Assembly: GCA_050737995.1 (NCBI GenBank)
Contig: JBOHYR010000066.1
Span: forward strand, 1-64,000
Direction of reading: 5' to 3'
DNA: 64,000 nt
From: 66-474 sp050737995
Lineage (GTDB): Bacteria; Pseudomonadota; Gammaproteobacteria; Xanthomonadales; Rhodanobacteraceae
Below are positions 52,457-61,476 of the stretch, one piece after another. The notes beneath the pieces were generated by a model. It was given only the letters and a program-made list of their open reading frames with translations, was not told the DNA's origin and ran no database searches. Both the position numbers and the translations under genes were made by a program. Each line of letters begins with the position of its first letter. Position 1 is the stretch's first letter.

Positions 52457-53019
52457 GTCGGAATACGTCGGCTCCTGCCGGAGAGGGTCTTGGGCGATTC
52501 GTGAAACCTGGCTCGCCGAGTACATTTGCAGCGTGCCGTCGTTCGCGCATGAACGTCAGCATGTCATCCGTCAGTTCCACGCTGACCGCGCGAAAGTGCG
52601 GCGAACCTCGCTGCCGTCGGCATCGTCCAGCCACACTGCGTAAACGCCAACTCCGCGATAGTCGAGGCAATCCAGTGCTTCGTTTGCACGATGGATCTTG
52701 TCGTGCTCATGCTACCAGTGATCGGAAAAGACCCGTCCATCGAAAGGGTGCCAAGCGCAAGCCGACGCTCGACGCCGCTGAACAGATCACCGGGTCCGCT
52801 CGCGTTGCCGCCCGCAAGTTCCGCTGTGGCGGTAGCTTCGCGCATCAAGACGATGGCGGCTTTGAACATCGCCGAACGCCCGTATCGTCCGAAACCGGCG
52901 ACGCACAACCCGAGCGACTTCCGGCAAAAACTCGCGATCATTGAGCAGTTGACGAAGAGCGGCGTGCTTCGGCGCCTGCTTATGCCCTTGGGTGATTGCG
53001 CGCATGCGCATCTTCGAAG
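52457..53019. other. 563-bp region without an intact gene
   Basis: No complete gene is supported. On the minus strand, about 52560-52719, a fragment reads NEALDCLDYRGVGVYAVWLDDADGSEVRRTFAR and then needs a one-base shift to continue as SVELTDDMLTFMRERR. It looks like the remnant of a protein-coding gene that I cannot name. The rest (52720-53019) has frames with no recognisable motif and may include decayed type II secretion sequence ahead of the gspF remnant. Confidence 0.5.
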
Positions 53020-53514
53020 TTGCGGCGCGCGTTCGATTCACGATTGCTGCGCATGTTGGGGCCGCTGTTGTTGAAGGTCGACACCGAGCACACGATGCGC
53101 ACGCTGGGCTCGATGCTGAAGAACGGCGTGCCTCTGCTGGCCGCGCTCGAGATTGCGCGCCTGGTTATGTCCAAGCGTGAGTTATCCGGGCCATCGGACT
53201 CCTCGATGGAGCCGTCAAGGAAAGCGATTCGCTGTCCCATGCATTGTCGGTTCACGCGCATTGCCCGAAACTCGCGATCCAGATCACCATTGTTGGCGAG
53301 GAATCGGGCACGCTGGACGATATGCTGATGCGTGTGGCCGGGACCTGCGACGGCGAGGTGAAGTCGGTGATCGACAGGATACTGTCGCGCTGCTGCCGAC
53401 CCTGACGTTCTTGATGGCGTTGCTGACGGCGGGCATCATGCGGTCGATCCTGCTCGGGGCATCATGCTGTCGATCTTGCTGCCGCTGCTGAGCCTGACGG
53501 GCAGCATCCAATGA
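53020..53514 (+). pseudogene. gspF: gspF remnant (type II secretion inner-membrane platform), three frameshifts
   Basis: Only the C-terminal part of GspF is recognisable, in successive frames: SRLLRMLGPLLLKVDTEHTMRTLGSMLKNGVPLLAALEIARLVM up to about 53184; AIGLLDGAVKESDSLSHALSVHAHCPKLAIQITIVGEESGTLDDMLMRVAG to about 53386; ALLPTLTFLMALLTAGIM to about 53455; then IMLSILLPLLSL. Each step equals the loss of one base (or a gain of two). These are the family's LKNGVPLL, KL-x-I-x-x-VGEESG-x-L and terminal helix blocks. The N-terminal half is missing. It directly precedes gspG, the normal order of a T2SS operon. Confidence 0.82.
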
Positions 53515-53533
53515 GACATTCGGAGATGATCAG

Positions 53534-53959
53534 ATGACGGGTTTGAAGAAGCGGCGCACGAAGCGCGCCATCGGATTCACCCTGCTCGAAATGCTTGCGG
53601 TGGTCGTGCTGCTAGGCATAGTCGGCGTGATCGTTGCGCGTTCGGTCTCGGGCAGCGTCGACAAAGGCAAGTGGGGGGCCGGCAAGATCGGCGTCACCAG
53701 ACTCGACCAGGACGTACAGGCTTACGTCCTTGACAACGGTTCGCCTCCCAAGTCACTCGACGACCTGCTCACCAAACCATTCAATGCGCCTTCCTGGAAC
53801 GGACCATACGCCAAGCCGACCGATCTCAAGGATCCCTTCGGACACTCTTATGGCTATGTTTATCCGGGCAAGCAAAGCCAGTTCGACATCGTCTTCTATG
53901 GCCGCGACGGCAAGCCCGGTGGCGAGAAGATTGATCGTGATTACGGCAACTGGCAATGA
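53534..53959 (+). CDS. gspG: Type II secretion major pseudopilin GspG
   Basis: A 141-residue pseudopilin of normal length. The prepilin cleavage site is AIG-FTLLEML with Glu5 present and a following hydrophobic helix. The C-terminal part has PPKSLDDLLTKPFNAPSWNGPYAKPTDLKDPFGHSYGYVYPGKQSQFDIVFYGRDGKPGGEKIDRDYGNWQ, i.e. the GspG W-N/GPY, DPFG, calcium-loop and GNW motifs. The frame is undamaged although its upstream neighbour gspF is a pseudogene and no gspC, D, E, or H-M gene follows. It may be a relic not yet decayed, or it may work with a T2SS or pilus encoded elsewhere. Confidence 0.87.
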   Translation: MTGLKKRRTKRAIGFTLLEMLAVVVLLGIVGVIVARSVSGSVDKGKWGAGKIGVTRLDQDVQAYVLDNGSPPKSLDDLLTKPFNAPSWNGPYAKPTDLKDPFGHSYGYVYPGKQSQFDIVFYGRDGKPGGEKIDRDYGNWQ

Positions 53960-54689
53960 AATCGGATTCCGCTGGCCCCGCGCTGTCAAGCCAACCCATG
54001 TGCTGGTCGCAACCGCAATGTTGCTGATCGCCTCCACGATCGGACTCCCTTCGACCGGCAAGTCCGTACAAAGCGTCGGTCGCCGTGCGGCGAGACGGCG
54101 CGGTTGAACGTGCGCAATGACTGCTTTGCGAGCGGGCGCCGGCGGAACCTCTCAAGAACCAAATCCTCTCCGGAAATTTCGATGGCGGCTGAGGTTGATG
54201 TTGAATATCCATGTGCCGCTGGGACAGGCGGCCGCGCCGGATGTCGAAATCAGTGTGTCGATGCGGCACTCGGGAACGATGATGGCGCATACGGTCAACG
54301 ACATCTACCGACTCGACATCGCGGTGCGATATGACGCCCGCCGCACCCTCGGTTGTCGAGCCAGCACGTACGGATCGCGCCGGTGGGCGCATTGGTTGCA
54401 GCGGACGTCGCGCAGCCGGTTTTGCTTAGAAAGGTGATGACGGATGCGCCTCATCGAACGGCAGTGCCGACGGCATTCGGACCGGTGCGTTGTACAGGTC
54501 GATCCTTGTTTCGTACTGTTGACGCCGGTGGGGAGTGCGCTGCCCATGCCGGATGCAACAGGCGAATACTGGCAACGCCAACCAAATGATACTTTGCTGA
54601 AGCGCAATGACGCGCTTGCACATCCCGCTCTCTGATTGTTGTCGTCGCGCTCGATGTCAGACTTAGTTGGCGGCAGCTAAACTGCTCGG
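53960..54689. other. 730-bp region without a recognisable gene, probably decayed secretion genes
   Basis: Short frames occur on both strands. One reads PTHVLVATAMLLIASTIGLPSTGKSV right after gspG, which may be a membrane helix. Another reads LMLNIHVPLGQAAAPDVEISVSMRHSGTMMAHTVNDIYRLDIAVRY near 54190-54330. Neither has a start with a ribosome-binding site nor a recognisable family. Given the gspF remnant, degraded downstream T2SS genes are a likely source; this is inference. Confidence 0.5.
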
Positions 54690-55574
54690 ATGATTGGTTC
54701 CGTTGTCTCGATCGTCATCGTCGCCGCCGATAGCGGTGCGTCCTTGCGTGAATGCGTGACCCACGCGTTGGCATCAAGCGTGACGGTGGAAGTGGTGGTT
54801 GTTGACAATGCTTCGAGCGACGGCATACCGCAAGCCATCGCCCGCGCATATCAAGACGACGAGCGTGTGCGCGTCGTCTACAACCACGCCAATCTTGGAT
54901 TCGGCCCCGCGGTGAACGTGGGTGCGCGTGCGGCGGACGGCGGCGCGCTATTGGTTCTGAATCCCGATTGCCTGCTGGATCGCGAGACGATCGCGCAAAT
55001 GCTGCATGTGCTGCAAGCGCATTCCGATGTCGGTGTGGTCGGCGCGGTGGTGCGCGATGCAGACGGCACGCCGGATCCGGCTTCGCGACGGCGCGATCCG
55101 TTGCTGCGACGTTCGTTGAATACGTTAACCGGGCGTGCGAAACGCGAAACGGTTGATGCGCGGTTCGAGGGCGTGGATGTACCGGGACCGCTGCCAGAAA
55201 AAATCATCGAAGTCGAGAACGTTTCAGGTGCGTTGATGCTGCTGCCTTGTGCGGCGTTCGAACGATTGCAAGGTTTCGACGAGGGTTACTTCCTGCATTG
55301 CGAGGACCTGGCCCTGTGTCGGCGCGCGCGCGACGCCGGCTACAAGGTGATGCTCGCGGGTGGCGTGCGGGTGTGTCATGGCAAGGGCGGATCCAGCGCG
55401 CATCGCCCGGTGTTCGTCAGTTACCATAAGCATCGCGGCATGTGGCGATGGTTTCGCAAGTTCGATCCGGCCGCGCGCAGGCTGCCGACGCGCGTGCTGG
55501 TGTGGTGCGGCATCGCCGCACATTTTCTCGCGACTGCGCCGTTACTTTGGTTGCGCCGCGCCATCCGATACTGA
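54690..55574 (+). CDS. Family 2 glycosyltransferase
   Basis: A 294-residue GT-A glycosyltransferase. Landmarks are VSIVIVAADSGASLRECV, VEVVVVDNASSDG, NHANLGFGPAVNVGARAADGGALLVLNPDCLL (D-x-D-like NPD), GVVGAVVRDADG, and EVENVSGALMLLPCAAFERLQGFDEGYFLHCEDLALCRRARDAGYKVM, the rhamnosyltransferase-like E-D acceptor motif. A C-terminal hydrophobic helix may tether it to the membrane. It probably adds a sugar to a surface polysaccharide. It precedes def by 17 bases, on the same strand. Confidence 0.9.
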   Translation: MIGSVVSIVIVAADSGASLRECVTHALASSVTVEVVVVDNASSDGIPQAIARAYQDDERVRVVYNHANLGFGPAVNVGARAADGGALLVLNPDCLLDRETIAQMLHVLQAHSDVGVVGAVVRDADGTPDPASRRRDPLLRRSLNTLTGRAKRETVDARFEGVDVPGPLPEKIIEVENVSGALMLLPCAAFERLQGFDEGYFLHCEDLALCRRARDAGYKVMLAGGVRVCHGKGGSSAHRPVFVSYHKHRGMWRWFRKFDPAARRLPTRVLVWCGIAAHFLATAPLLWLRRAIRY

Positions 55575-55591
55575 TTGCAATGGTGTAATGC

Positions 55592-56128
55592 ATGATTCGC
55601 GAAATCCTGAAAATGGGCGATCCGCGCCTGCTGCGCGTCGCGCCGCCGGTACCTGAGTCGATGTTCGGTACCACCGATCTCGATGGTCTGATCAGCGACC
55701 TGTTCGAGACCATGCAGGCTGCCGATGGGGTAGGTCTGGCAGCGCCACAGATCGGCGTCGACCTGCAACTGACTGTGTTCGGTTTCGAGCATTCCAACCG
55801 TTACCCCGATGAACCCGAAGTACCTCGCACAATCCTTCTCAACCCTATGATTACGCCATTGTCGAAAGACATGGAAGACGGCTGGGAAGGTTGCCTGTCG
55901 GTACCCGGGTTGCGCGGCGTGGTCAGTCGCCACTCCATGATCCGCTATCAGGGCGTCGACCCGAGAGGTACGATGATCGATCGCACCGCCGAGGGTTTTC
56001 ATGCGCGGGTGGTGCAGCACGAGTGTGATCACCTGATCGGGCGACTGTATCCGTCACGCATCACGGATTTTTCGAAATTCGGCTTCATCGACGTGCTGTT
56101 TCCGGACGAGGCCGGCGCGGCGGAATAG
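55592..56128 (+). CDS. def: Peptide deformylase
   Basis: A 178-residue deformylase with all three motifs: GVGLAAPQIGV, EGCLSVPG and QHECDHL(IG), which carry the iron ligands Cys, His and His and the catalytic glutamate. The start MIREILKMGDPRLLRVAPPV is typical of the Def-2-like type found beside a canonical def-fmt pair in many proteobacteria. It removes the N-formyl group from nascent proteins. No fmt gene is adjacent, so this may be a second copy. Confidence 0.95.
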   Translation: MIREILKMGDPRLLRVAPPVPESMFGTTDLDGLISDLFETMQAADGVGLAAPQIGVDLQLTVFGFEHSNRYPDEPEVPRTILLNPMITPLSKDMEDGWEGCLSVPGLRGVVSRHSMIRYQGVDPRGTMIDRTAEGFHARVVQHECDHLIGRLYPSRITDFSKFGFIDVLFPDEAGAAE

Positions 56129-56135
56129 GCTCTGG

Positions 56136-57122
56136 TCACAGCACCATCAAATCGTGGCCGATGATCAGCCGACCCTTGAAGTGCGGTTTGACCGCGTCGT
56201 ACCAGACCTGATCCGGGATGGGCATCGTGCCGGGCACGAAGTGATTCAGCACCAGCGTCTTGACGCCGGCCCTGGTTGCGATCTGCCCGACTTCCGACAT
56301 CGGCGTGTGGGCGGCTTCGAGGTGCGCGCGCAGGCGGGTCGCCACGGCTTCGTCTTTCACGACTTGGCCAATTGCCTTGAGGTCGATCACCTCGTGCACC
56401 AGGATGTCGGCGCCGCGCGCGAGTTCGATCAGGTTTTCGGAGGGGCGTGTATCGCCTGAAAACACGATCGAACGATCCGGGCAATCGAAGCGATAGGCGA
56501 AGGCTGGCACGACCGGCGGATGCTGCACCAGCGCCGCTGTCACCCTGACGTTTTCGTCGTGCATCACCGGGCCGCCGTGCGTAATCTCGTGTGGCTCGAT
56601 CAATGGCGCAAGCGGTGGGCCGCCTTCATCGGATTCGCGGATGTGGATGTCGTAGGCATCCATTTCCAGGAATAGTTCGGTCATCCTGGCGAGTGGCGGC
56701 GGCCCATAAGTGTTGACGCGTGTATGCAGGTCGGTTTCCCACGCCAGCAACAAGAGATTGCCATAGTCGGCGTTGTGGTCGGAATGATGGTGTGTGATGA
56801 AAACATCACGGATGTGGCCGAGATCCAGCCCGGCCTTCACCATCTGCCGCGCGACACCGTTGCCGCAATCGATCACGTAGATAACGTCACCGATCACGAT
56901 CGCATTTGCGGGCGCCGAGCGATCCACCTTGGGCGTCGAGCCGCCTGCCGTGCCAAGCAGTACGAGTTTTGAGCGGGGGCTGACTGGCATGGGTAGGTAT
57001 TTCGGCTTGGTGTCGGCAGAAAGTGCGCGTGTATTTGCCGTTGCGATGGCCGCCAGCGACAATCCGGCGGCCCGCAGCAGCCGACGCCGGGACCGGTCGA
57101 TGTCGTCGTGCGATTGGGGCAT
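56136..57122 (-). CDS. Metallo-beta-lactamase-fold hydrolase with Tat signal
   Basis: A 328-residue protein beginning MPQSHDDIDRSRRRLLRAAGLSLAAIATANTRALSA. The S-R-R-R-L-L stretch followed by a hydrophobic segment is a twin-arginine export signal. The enzyme core is RNase Z/AtsA-like: SKLVLLGTAGGSTPKVDRSAPANAIVIGDVIYVIDCGNGVARQM, FITHHHSDHNADYG, AFAYRFDCPDRSIVFSGDT, LVHEV and TPMSEVGQIATRAGVKTLVLNHFVP. Two metal ions are expected. The substrate is unknown. Export of such a protein suggests hydrolysis of an ester or sulfate in the periplasm. The ATG at 57122 is chosen because the Tat motif follows within 12 residues. Confidence 0.87.
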   Translation of the reverse strand: MPQSHDDIDRSRRRLLRAAGLSLAAIATANTRALSADTKPKYLPMPVSPRSKLVLLGTAGGSTPKVDRSAPANAIVIGDVIYVIDCGNGVARQMVKAGLDLGHIRDVFITHHHSDHNADYGNLLLLAWETDLHTRVNTYGPPPLARMTELFLEMDAYDIHIRESDEGGPPLAPLIEPHEITHGGPVMHDENVRVTAALVQHPPVVPAFAYRFDCPDRSIVFSGDTRPSENLIELARGADILVHEVIDLKAIGQVVKDEAVATRLRAHLEAAHTPMSEVGQIATRAGVKTLVLNHFVPGTMPIPDQVWYDAVKPHFKGRLIIGHDLMVL

Positions 57123-57215
57123 GGCTCCCGCGATCCAGTGCGCATCGGTTCGAAGGCTGCAATCCACCACTTCGCCGTTCTGCACCCGGGCGGCAGGTGG
57201 CAGACTGTCGCTGGT

Positions 57216-60155
57216 TCAGGCTTGCAGTTTCTCGGATTGCTCGTGCAGCGCGTCGAGTTGTGTGGTCCAGTCGGTCAGTCGTGCGCGCTCCAGCTCGACC
57301 ACAGCGTCGGGCGCGTGATCGACGAAGTTGGCGTTGCCGAGTTTGCCCTCGCACTTTTTTATTTCGTCCTTGATGCGCGCGATTTCCTTTTTCAGGCGCG
57401 TACGCTCGGCACCGAGATCGATCAGGCCGGCCAACGGAATCAACACGCAAAGGTTGCCGATCACCGCCGCTGCCGCGGCAGTTTCCTCCTCACCGGCCGC
57501 CAACCGGCGAGGTGGTTCGCAATGCGCGAGGAATTCGATCTGTGTGCTGAATTTGCCCATGCGTCGGTGATCTTCGGTGTCGCCGTTGGCGAAGAGGACC
57601 GGAATGATCTTGCCCGGCGGAATGTTCATCTCGCTGCGAATGCGCCGCACACTCGTCAGTACCGACTTGAACCATTCGATTTCGGCGCTGGCGGTCTCGT
57701 CCCCGGCGAACTCGTCGGCGCGTGGATACGGGCGTTGCAGAATGCTCTGCTCTTTGAGGCCTAGTTTTGGGGCCACCGATTGCCAGATTTCCTCGGTAAT
57801 GAACGGAATGATAGGGTGCAGCGCACGTAATGCCGCTTCCAGCACCACCAGCAACGTCTGGCGGGTCGAGGCAGCGGCACTCGCATCGTCGCCATTCAAC
57901 GCCGGTTTCGACAATTCCAGAAACCAGTCGCAATACTCGTTCCATACGAACTCATACAGCGTCTGCGCCAAGTGGTCGAAGCGATAGCTGGCGAAGTACT
58001 GTTCGACTTCGGCCAGCATCTTGTGCAGCCGCGAGACGATCCAGCGTTCCGCCTCGGTGGCGGGCGCGTTTGTTGTTCCCGGTTCTCCGCTCGATGCCTC
58101 TCCCACATTCATCAGCACGAACCGCGCCGCATTCCACAGCTTGTTGCAGAACGCCTTGTAGCCTTCGGCGCGTTTCAGGTCGAAGTTGATGGTGCGGCTG
58201 TAGCTTGCGAGCGCGGCGAAGGTAAAGCGCAGCGCATCGGTGCCGATCGCGGCGATGCCGTCGGGATATTCCTTCCGGATGCGCTTCTCGACTTTCTCGC
58301 GTACCTGCGGAATCAGCAACGATTTGGTGGACTTGGCCACCAGTGCGTCGCGTTCGATGCCGTCGATCAGATCCAGCGGGTCCAGGGTGTTGCCCTTGGA
58401 CTTGGACATCTTCTGGCCTTCGGCGTCGCGCACGATGGCGTTGATGTACACCTCGTGAAAAGGGACGCGGCCGGTGAAGTAGCGGGTCGTCATTACCATC
58501 CGCGCGACCCAGAAGAAGATGATGTCGAAACCGGTGACCAGCACTGCGCTCGGCAGAAATATCTTGTCGGTCGACCAGTTCGCGACGATTTCGCCGCGCT
58601 CGTTTTTCACGGCTTCACTCGACGGCCAGCCGAGCGTCGAGAACGGCCACAGCGCCGAAGAGAACCAGGTGTCGAGCACGTCCTCGTCCTGGCGCAACGT
58701 GCCATTTGGTTTGACGGACGAATGTGCGATCGCGTCGGCCTCGTCTTCGCCGACGAAGATGTTTCCTTCCTTGTCGTACCACGCCGGAATCCGGTGCCCC
58801 CACCACAACTGCCGGCTGATGCACCAGTCCTGGATGTTGTCCAGCCACTGCGTATAGGTCGTCGTCCAGTTCTCCGGCACGAACTTGATTTCGCCGGAAC
58901 GCACCGCTTCGAGCGCCGGCCCGGTAATCGCCTTGCGGCCGCCCGGCGAACCGGCCGGCTGGGCACGGCCTTCCGGCAACGTGTCGCCGGTGAGATCCAC
59001 GAACCATTGATCCGTCAGCATCGGTTCGATCACCGCATCGGAACGCTGGCTGATCGGCACCTGCAGCTTGTGCCGCTTCGTCTCGACCAGGAGACCTTCT
59101 GCTTCCAGTTGGGTAAGAACTTTTTTTCGCGCTTCGTATCGATCCAGTCCTCGATAGGTTTCAGGTATTCCGATGTCGCCAGCCATATCGATGTAATTGA
59201 TACGCAGCTTCCCTGATCCGCCTGGCTTGGCCACACGGGCGGCCCAATCGGCATCACCAACGATTCTGGCGTCGAGCGTGAAGATGTTGAACTGTGGAAG
59301 CTTGTGTCGCAGGCCGATCGCGTAGTCGTTGAAGTCATGCGCCGGCGTGATCTTCACTGCGCCCGTCCCGAACTCTCGGTCGACGTAATCATCGAGAATG
59401 ATGGGAACTTCGCGGCCCGTGATCGGTAGCCGTAAACGCTTGCCATGCAAACGCTTGTAGCGCTCATCCTCCGGATGCACGGCAACCGCCGCGTCGCCCA
59501 GCATGGTTTCCGGACGCGTGGTGGCGATCACCACGCTGTCGCTGCCATCGACAGTCGGATAGCAAATCGACCACAGGAATCCGTCGCGTTCGATGTTGTT
59601 GACCTCGAGGTCCGACACCGCGGTCATCAACACAGGATCCCAGTTCACCAGCCGGTTGCCGCGATAGATCAATCCGGCGCGATACCACTCCACGAATACT
59701 TTGCGCACCGCGGCCGACAGGCCTTCATCCATGGTGAAACGTTCGCGCGACCAGTCCACGCACGCGCCCAGCCGGCGCATCTGTTGCGTAATCGTGGAGC
59801 CCGATTCCTGTTTCCATCGCCACACGCGCTCGATGAAGGCGTCGCGGCCCAGATCGTGGCGCGTCTTTCCTTCGGCTGCGAGCTGGTTTTCGACGATTTT
59901 TTGCGTCGCGATGCCCGCGTGGTCACTGCCGCCTTGCCACAGTGTGTTGTGCCCGGTCATCCGCGCATGCCGGATCAGCGCGTCCATGATGGTCTGCTGG
60001 AATGCATGGCCCATGTGCAGCGTGCCGGTGACGTTCGGCGGCGGCAGCAGGATGCAGTACGGCTCGCCTTGGCCGGATGGCTTGAAGCAGTTGGCCTGCT
60101 CCCAGCGCGCGTACCACTTCGATTCGATCTGCTTGGGGTCGAAACTCTTGTCCAT
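57216..60155 (-). CDS. valS: Valyl-tRNA synthetase
   Basis: A 979-residue class Ia synthetase. The HIGH motif is HMGH at 47-50 in PPPNVTGTLHMGHAFQQTIMD, and KMSKSKGN lies in the second half of the catalytic domain. The editing domain contains ATTRPETMLGDAAVAVHPEDERY, and WWGHRIPAWYDKEGN and WCISRQLW are the valine-type blocks. The C-terminus is a coiled-coil arm (ERTRLKKEIARIKDEIKKCEGKLGNANFVDHAPDAVVELERARL). It charges tRNA(Val). The start MDKSFDPKQIESKWYARWE is standard; a longer frame would begin at 60191. Confidence 0.97.
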   Translation of the reverse strand: MDKSFDPKQIESKWYARWEQANCFKPSGQGEPYCILLPPPNVTGTLHMGHAFQQTIMDALIRHARMTGHNTLWQGGSDHAGIATQKIVENQLAAEGKTRHDLGRDAFIERVWRWKQESGSTITQQMRRLGACVDWSRERFTMDEGLSAAVRKVFVEWYRAGLIYRGNRLVNWDPVLMTAVSDLEVNNIERDGFLWSICYPTVDGSDSVVIATTRPETMLGDAAVAVHPEDERYKRLHGKRLRLPITGREVPIILDDYVDREFGTGAVKITPAHDFNDYAIGLRHKLPQFNIFTLDARIVGDADWAARVAKPGGSGKLRINYIDMAGDIGIPETYRGLDRYEARKKVLTQLEAEGLLVETKRHKLQVPISQRSDAVIEPMLTDQWFVDLTGDTLPEGRAQPAGSPGGRKAITGPALEAVRSGEIKFVPENWTTTYTQWLDNIQDWCISRQLWWGHRIPAWYDKEGNIFVGEDEADAIAHSSVKPNGTLRQDEDVLDTWFSSALWPFSTLGWPSSEAVKNERGEIVANWSTDKIFLPSAVLVTGFDIIFFWVARMVMTTRYFTGRVPFHEVYINAIVRDAEGQKMSKSKGNTLDPLDLIDGIERDALVAKSTKSLLIPQVREKVEKRIRKEYPDGIAAIGTDALRFTFAALASYSRTINFDLKRAEGYKAFCNKLWNAARFVLMNVGEASSGEPGTTNAPATEAERWIVSRLHKMLAEVEQYFASYRFDHLAQTLYEFVWNEYCDWFLELSKPALNGDDASAAASTRQTLLVVLEAALRALHPIIPFITEEIWQSVAPKLGLKEQSILQRPYPRADEFAGDETASAEIEWFKSVLTSVRRIRSEMNIPPGKIIPVLFANGDTEDHRRMGKFSTQIEFLAHCEPPRRLAAGEEETAAAAAVIGNLCVLIPLAGLIDLGAERTRLKKEIARIKDEIKKCEGKLGNANFVDHAPDAVVELERARLTDWTTQLDALHEQSEKLQA

Positions 60156-60203
60156 CACGGGTCCGGGTTCCGCGCTCCGCGCGGTTCGCAAAAACGAACG
60201 GCG

Positions 60204-60209
60204 ATTGTA
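60204..60209 (-). promoter_or_regulatory. Possible -10 element for valS
   Basis: Minus-strand TACAAT lies 49 bases upstream of the valS ATG. The -35 region at the proper distance (CGCAAG) is poor, so this is tentative. Confidence 0.3.
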
Positions 60210-60336
60210 GCGATTCCCGGACGACGCTTGCGGCGCGAGGTGACGGTGATGACAAAGCAGGCCATGGGCGGCCGCCGTGTTTGCGTCAGGCGCGAAACCA
60301 TCACGAGGGTGTCATTGGCCTCCGGTGCGTGACGCG

Positions 60337-61476
60337 CTACACCGTCCACTTGCGGTGTGCATGGATCGACATCACTACCCCGAATCCGGTCAGCAGGGTG
60401 ATCGCCGAGGTGCCGCCGTAGCTGACCAGCGGCAATGGCACGCCTACCACCGGAAGCAGGCCCGTGATCATGCCGCCGTTGACGATGACGTACACGAAGA
60501 AGGCGAGGCCGAAGGCGCCGGCGAGAAGACGCGAGTAGGTGTCGCGCGCGTTGGCTGCGATCCACAGGCAGCGACCGACGATGAAGGCGTACAGCGCAAG
60601 CAGTACCAGTGCACCGATCAGCCCGAACTCCTCGCCGAGCACCGCGAAGATGAAATCGGTGGTGTGTTCGGGCAGGAACTCCAGTTTCGACTGGGTGCCT
60701 TGGTTGAAGCCTTTGCCGAGGATGCCGCCTGAACCGACCGCGATCATCGACTGCAGGATGTGCCAACCGCTACCCAGCGGGTCGCTTTCCGGGTGGAGGA
60801 AGGTCAGCACGCGTTGGCGCTGATAACCGTGCAGGAAGTAGCCGTGCAGGAAGTGCCATGCCACCGGTGCGGCGGCCGCGAGCGCGGCCAGCATCGCGCC
60901 GATCTTCCACCATTGCAGCCCCGCGAGAAACAGCACGAACACCCCAGACGCGGCGACCAGCAGCGCGGTGCCGAGGTCGGGTTGCTTGACAATCAGCAAC
61001 ACGGGCAGCCCGACGAGGATTGCAATCGCGAAGATGTCGCGCCAGCGTGGAGGCAGCGGACGCGGGTGCAGGTACCACGCGATCATCATCGGCATTGCCA
61101 GCTTCATCAGCTCGGACGGCTGGAAGCGGATAACGCCGATGTCCAGCCAGCGGTTCGCGCCCTGGCCTTCGCCCAATACCTTCACCACCACCAGCAGCAG
61201 GACGCCGAGCACGTAGAACCATGGTGTCCAGGCGCGCAGCAGCGACGGCGGAATGCGCGACACCGCGACGAGCAATGCCGCGCCGATAAGGAAACGCACG
61301 GCTTGCCCGATCAGCATGCTCGTGTCGAGATTGCTGGCGCTGTACAGCACTGTCAGTCCGATCGCGGCGAGGATCAGCAGCGCAATGGCGAGGGGCAGAT
61401 CGATGCGGGGGCGCGAGAAAATCCGGCGCCCGATCCGCATGGCGCGTCCACCAACGCTGGCTACCAGGGTGTTCAT
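60337..61476 (-). CDS. rodA: Rod-shape peptidoglycan polymerase RodA (SEDS family)
   Basis: A 379-residue SEDS protein with about ten helices. Motifs include LYSASN, the LGEGQGANRWLDIGVIRFQPSELMKLAMPMMIAWYL loop, KQPDLGTALLVAASG, the W-H-I-L-Q-S-x-I-A-V-G-S-G-G segment, and LPEHTTDFIFAVLGEEFGLIGALVLL followed by GGMITGLLPVVGVPLPLVSYGGTS. It polymerises glycan strands during elongation together with PBP2. The ATG at 61476 overlaps the mrdA stop (ATGA). It is the last gene of the mreC-mreD-mrdA-rodA run. Confidence 0.97.
   Translation of the reverse strand: MNTLVASVGGRAMRIGRRIFSRPRIDLPLAIALLILAAIGLTVLYSASNLDTSMLIGQAVRFLIGAALLVAVSRIPPSLLRAWTPWFYVLGVLLLVVVKVLGEGQGANRWLDIGVIRFQPSELMKLAMPMMIAWYLHPRPLPPRWRDIFAIAILVGLPVLLIVKQPDLGTALLVAASGVFVLFLAGLQWWKIGAMLAALAAAAPVAWHFLHGYFLHGYQRQRVLTFLHPESDPLGSGWHILQSMIAVGSGGILGKGFNQGTQSKLEFLPEHTTDFIFAVLGEEFGLIGALVLLALYAFIVGRCLWIAANARDTYSRLLAGAFGLAFFVYVIVNGGMITGLLPVVGVPLPLVSYGGTSAITLLTGFGVVMSIHAHRKWTV

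Noticed and set aside
53534..53959. gspG considered as a type IV major pilin
   Set aside because: The DPFG, calcium-loop and GNW ending are GspG features, and a gspF remnant precedes it.
57972..59216. 414-codon open frame antisense to valS
   Set aside because: valS is unambiguous across the stretch and the antisense translation shows no domain.
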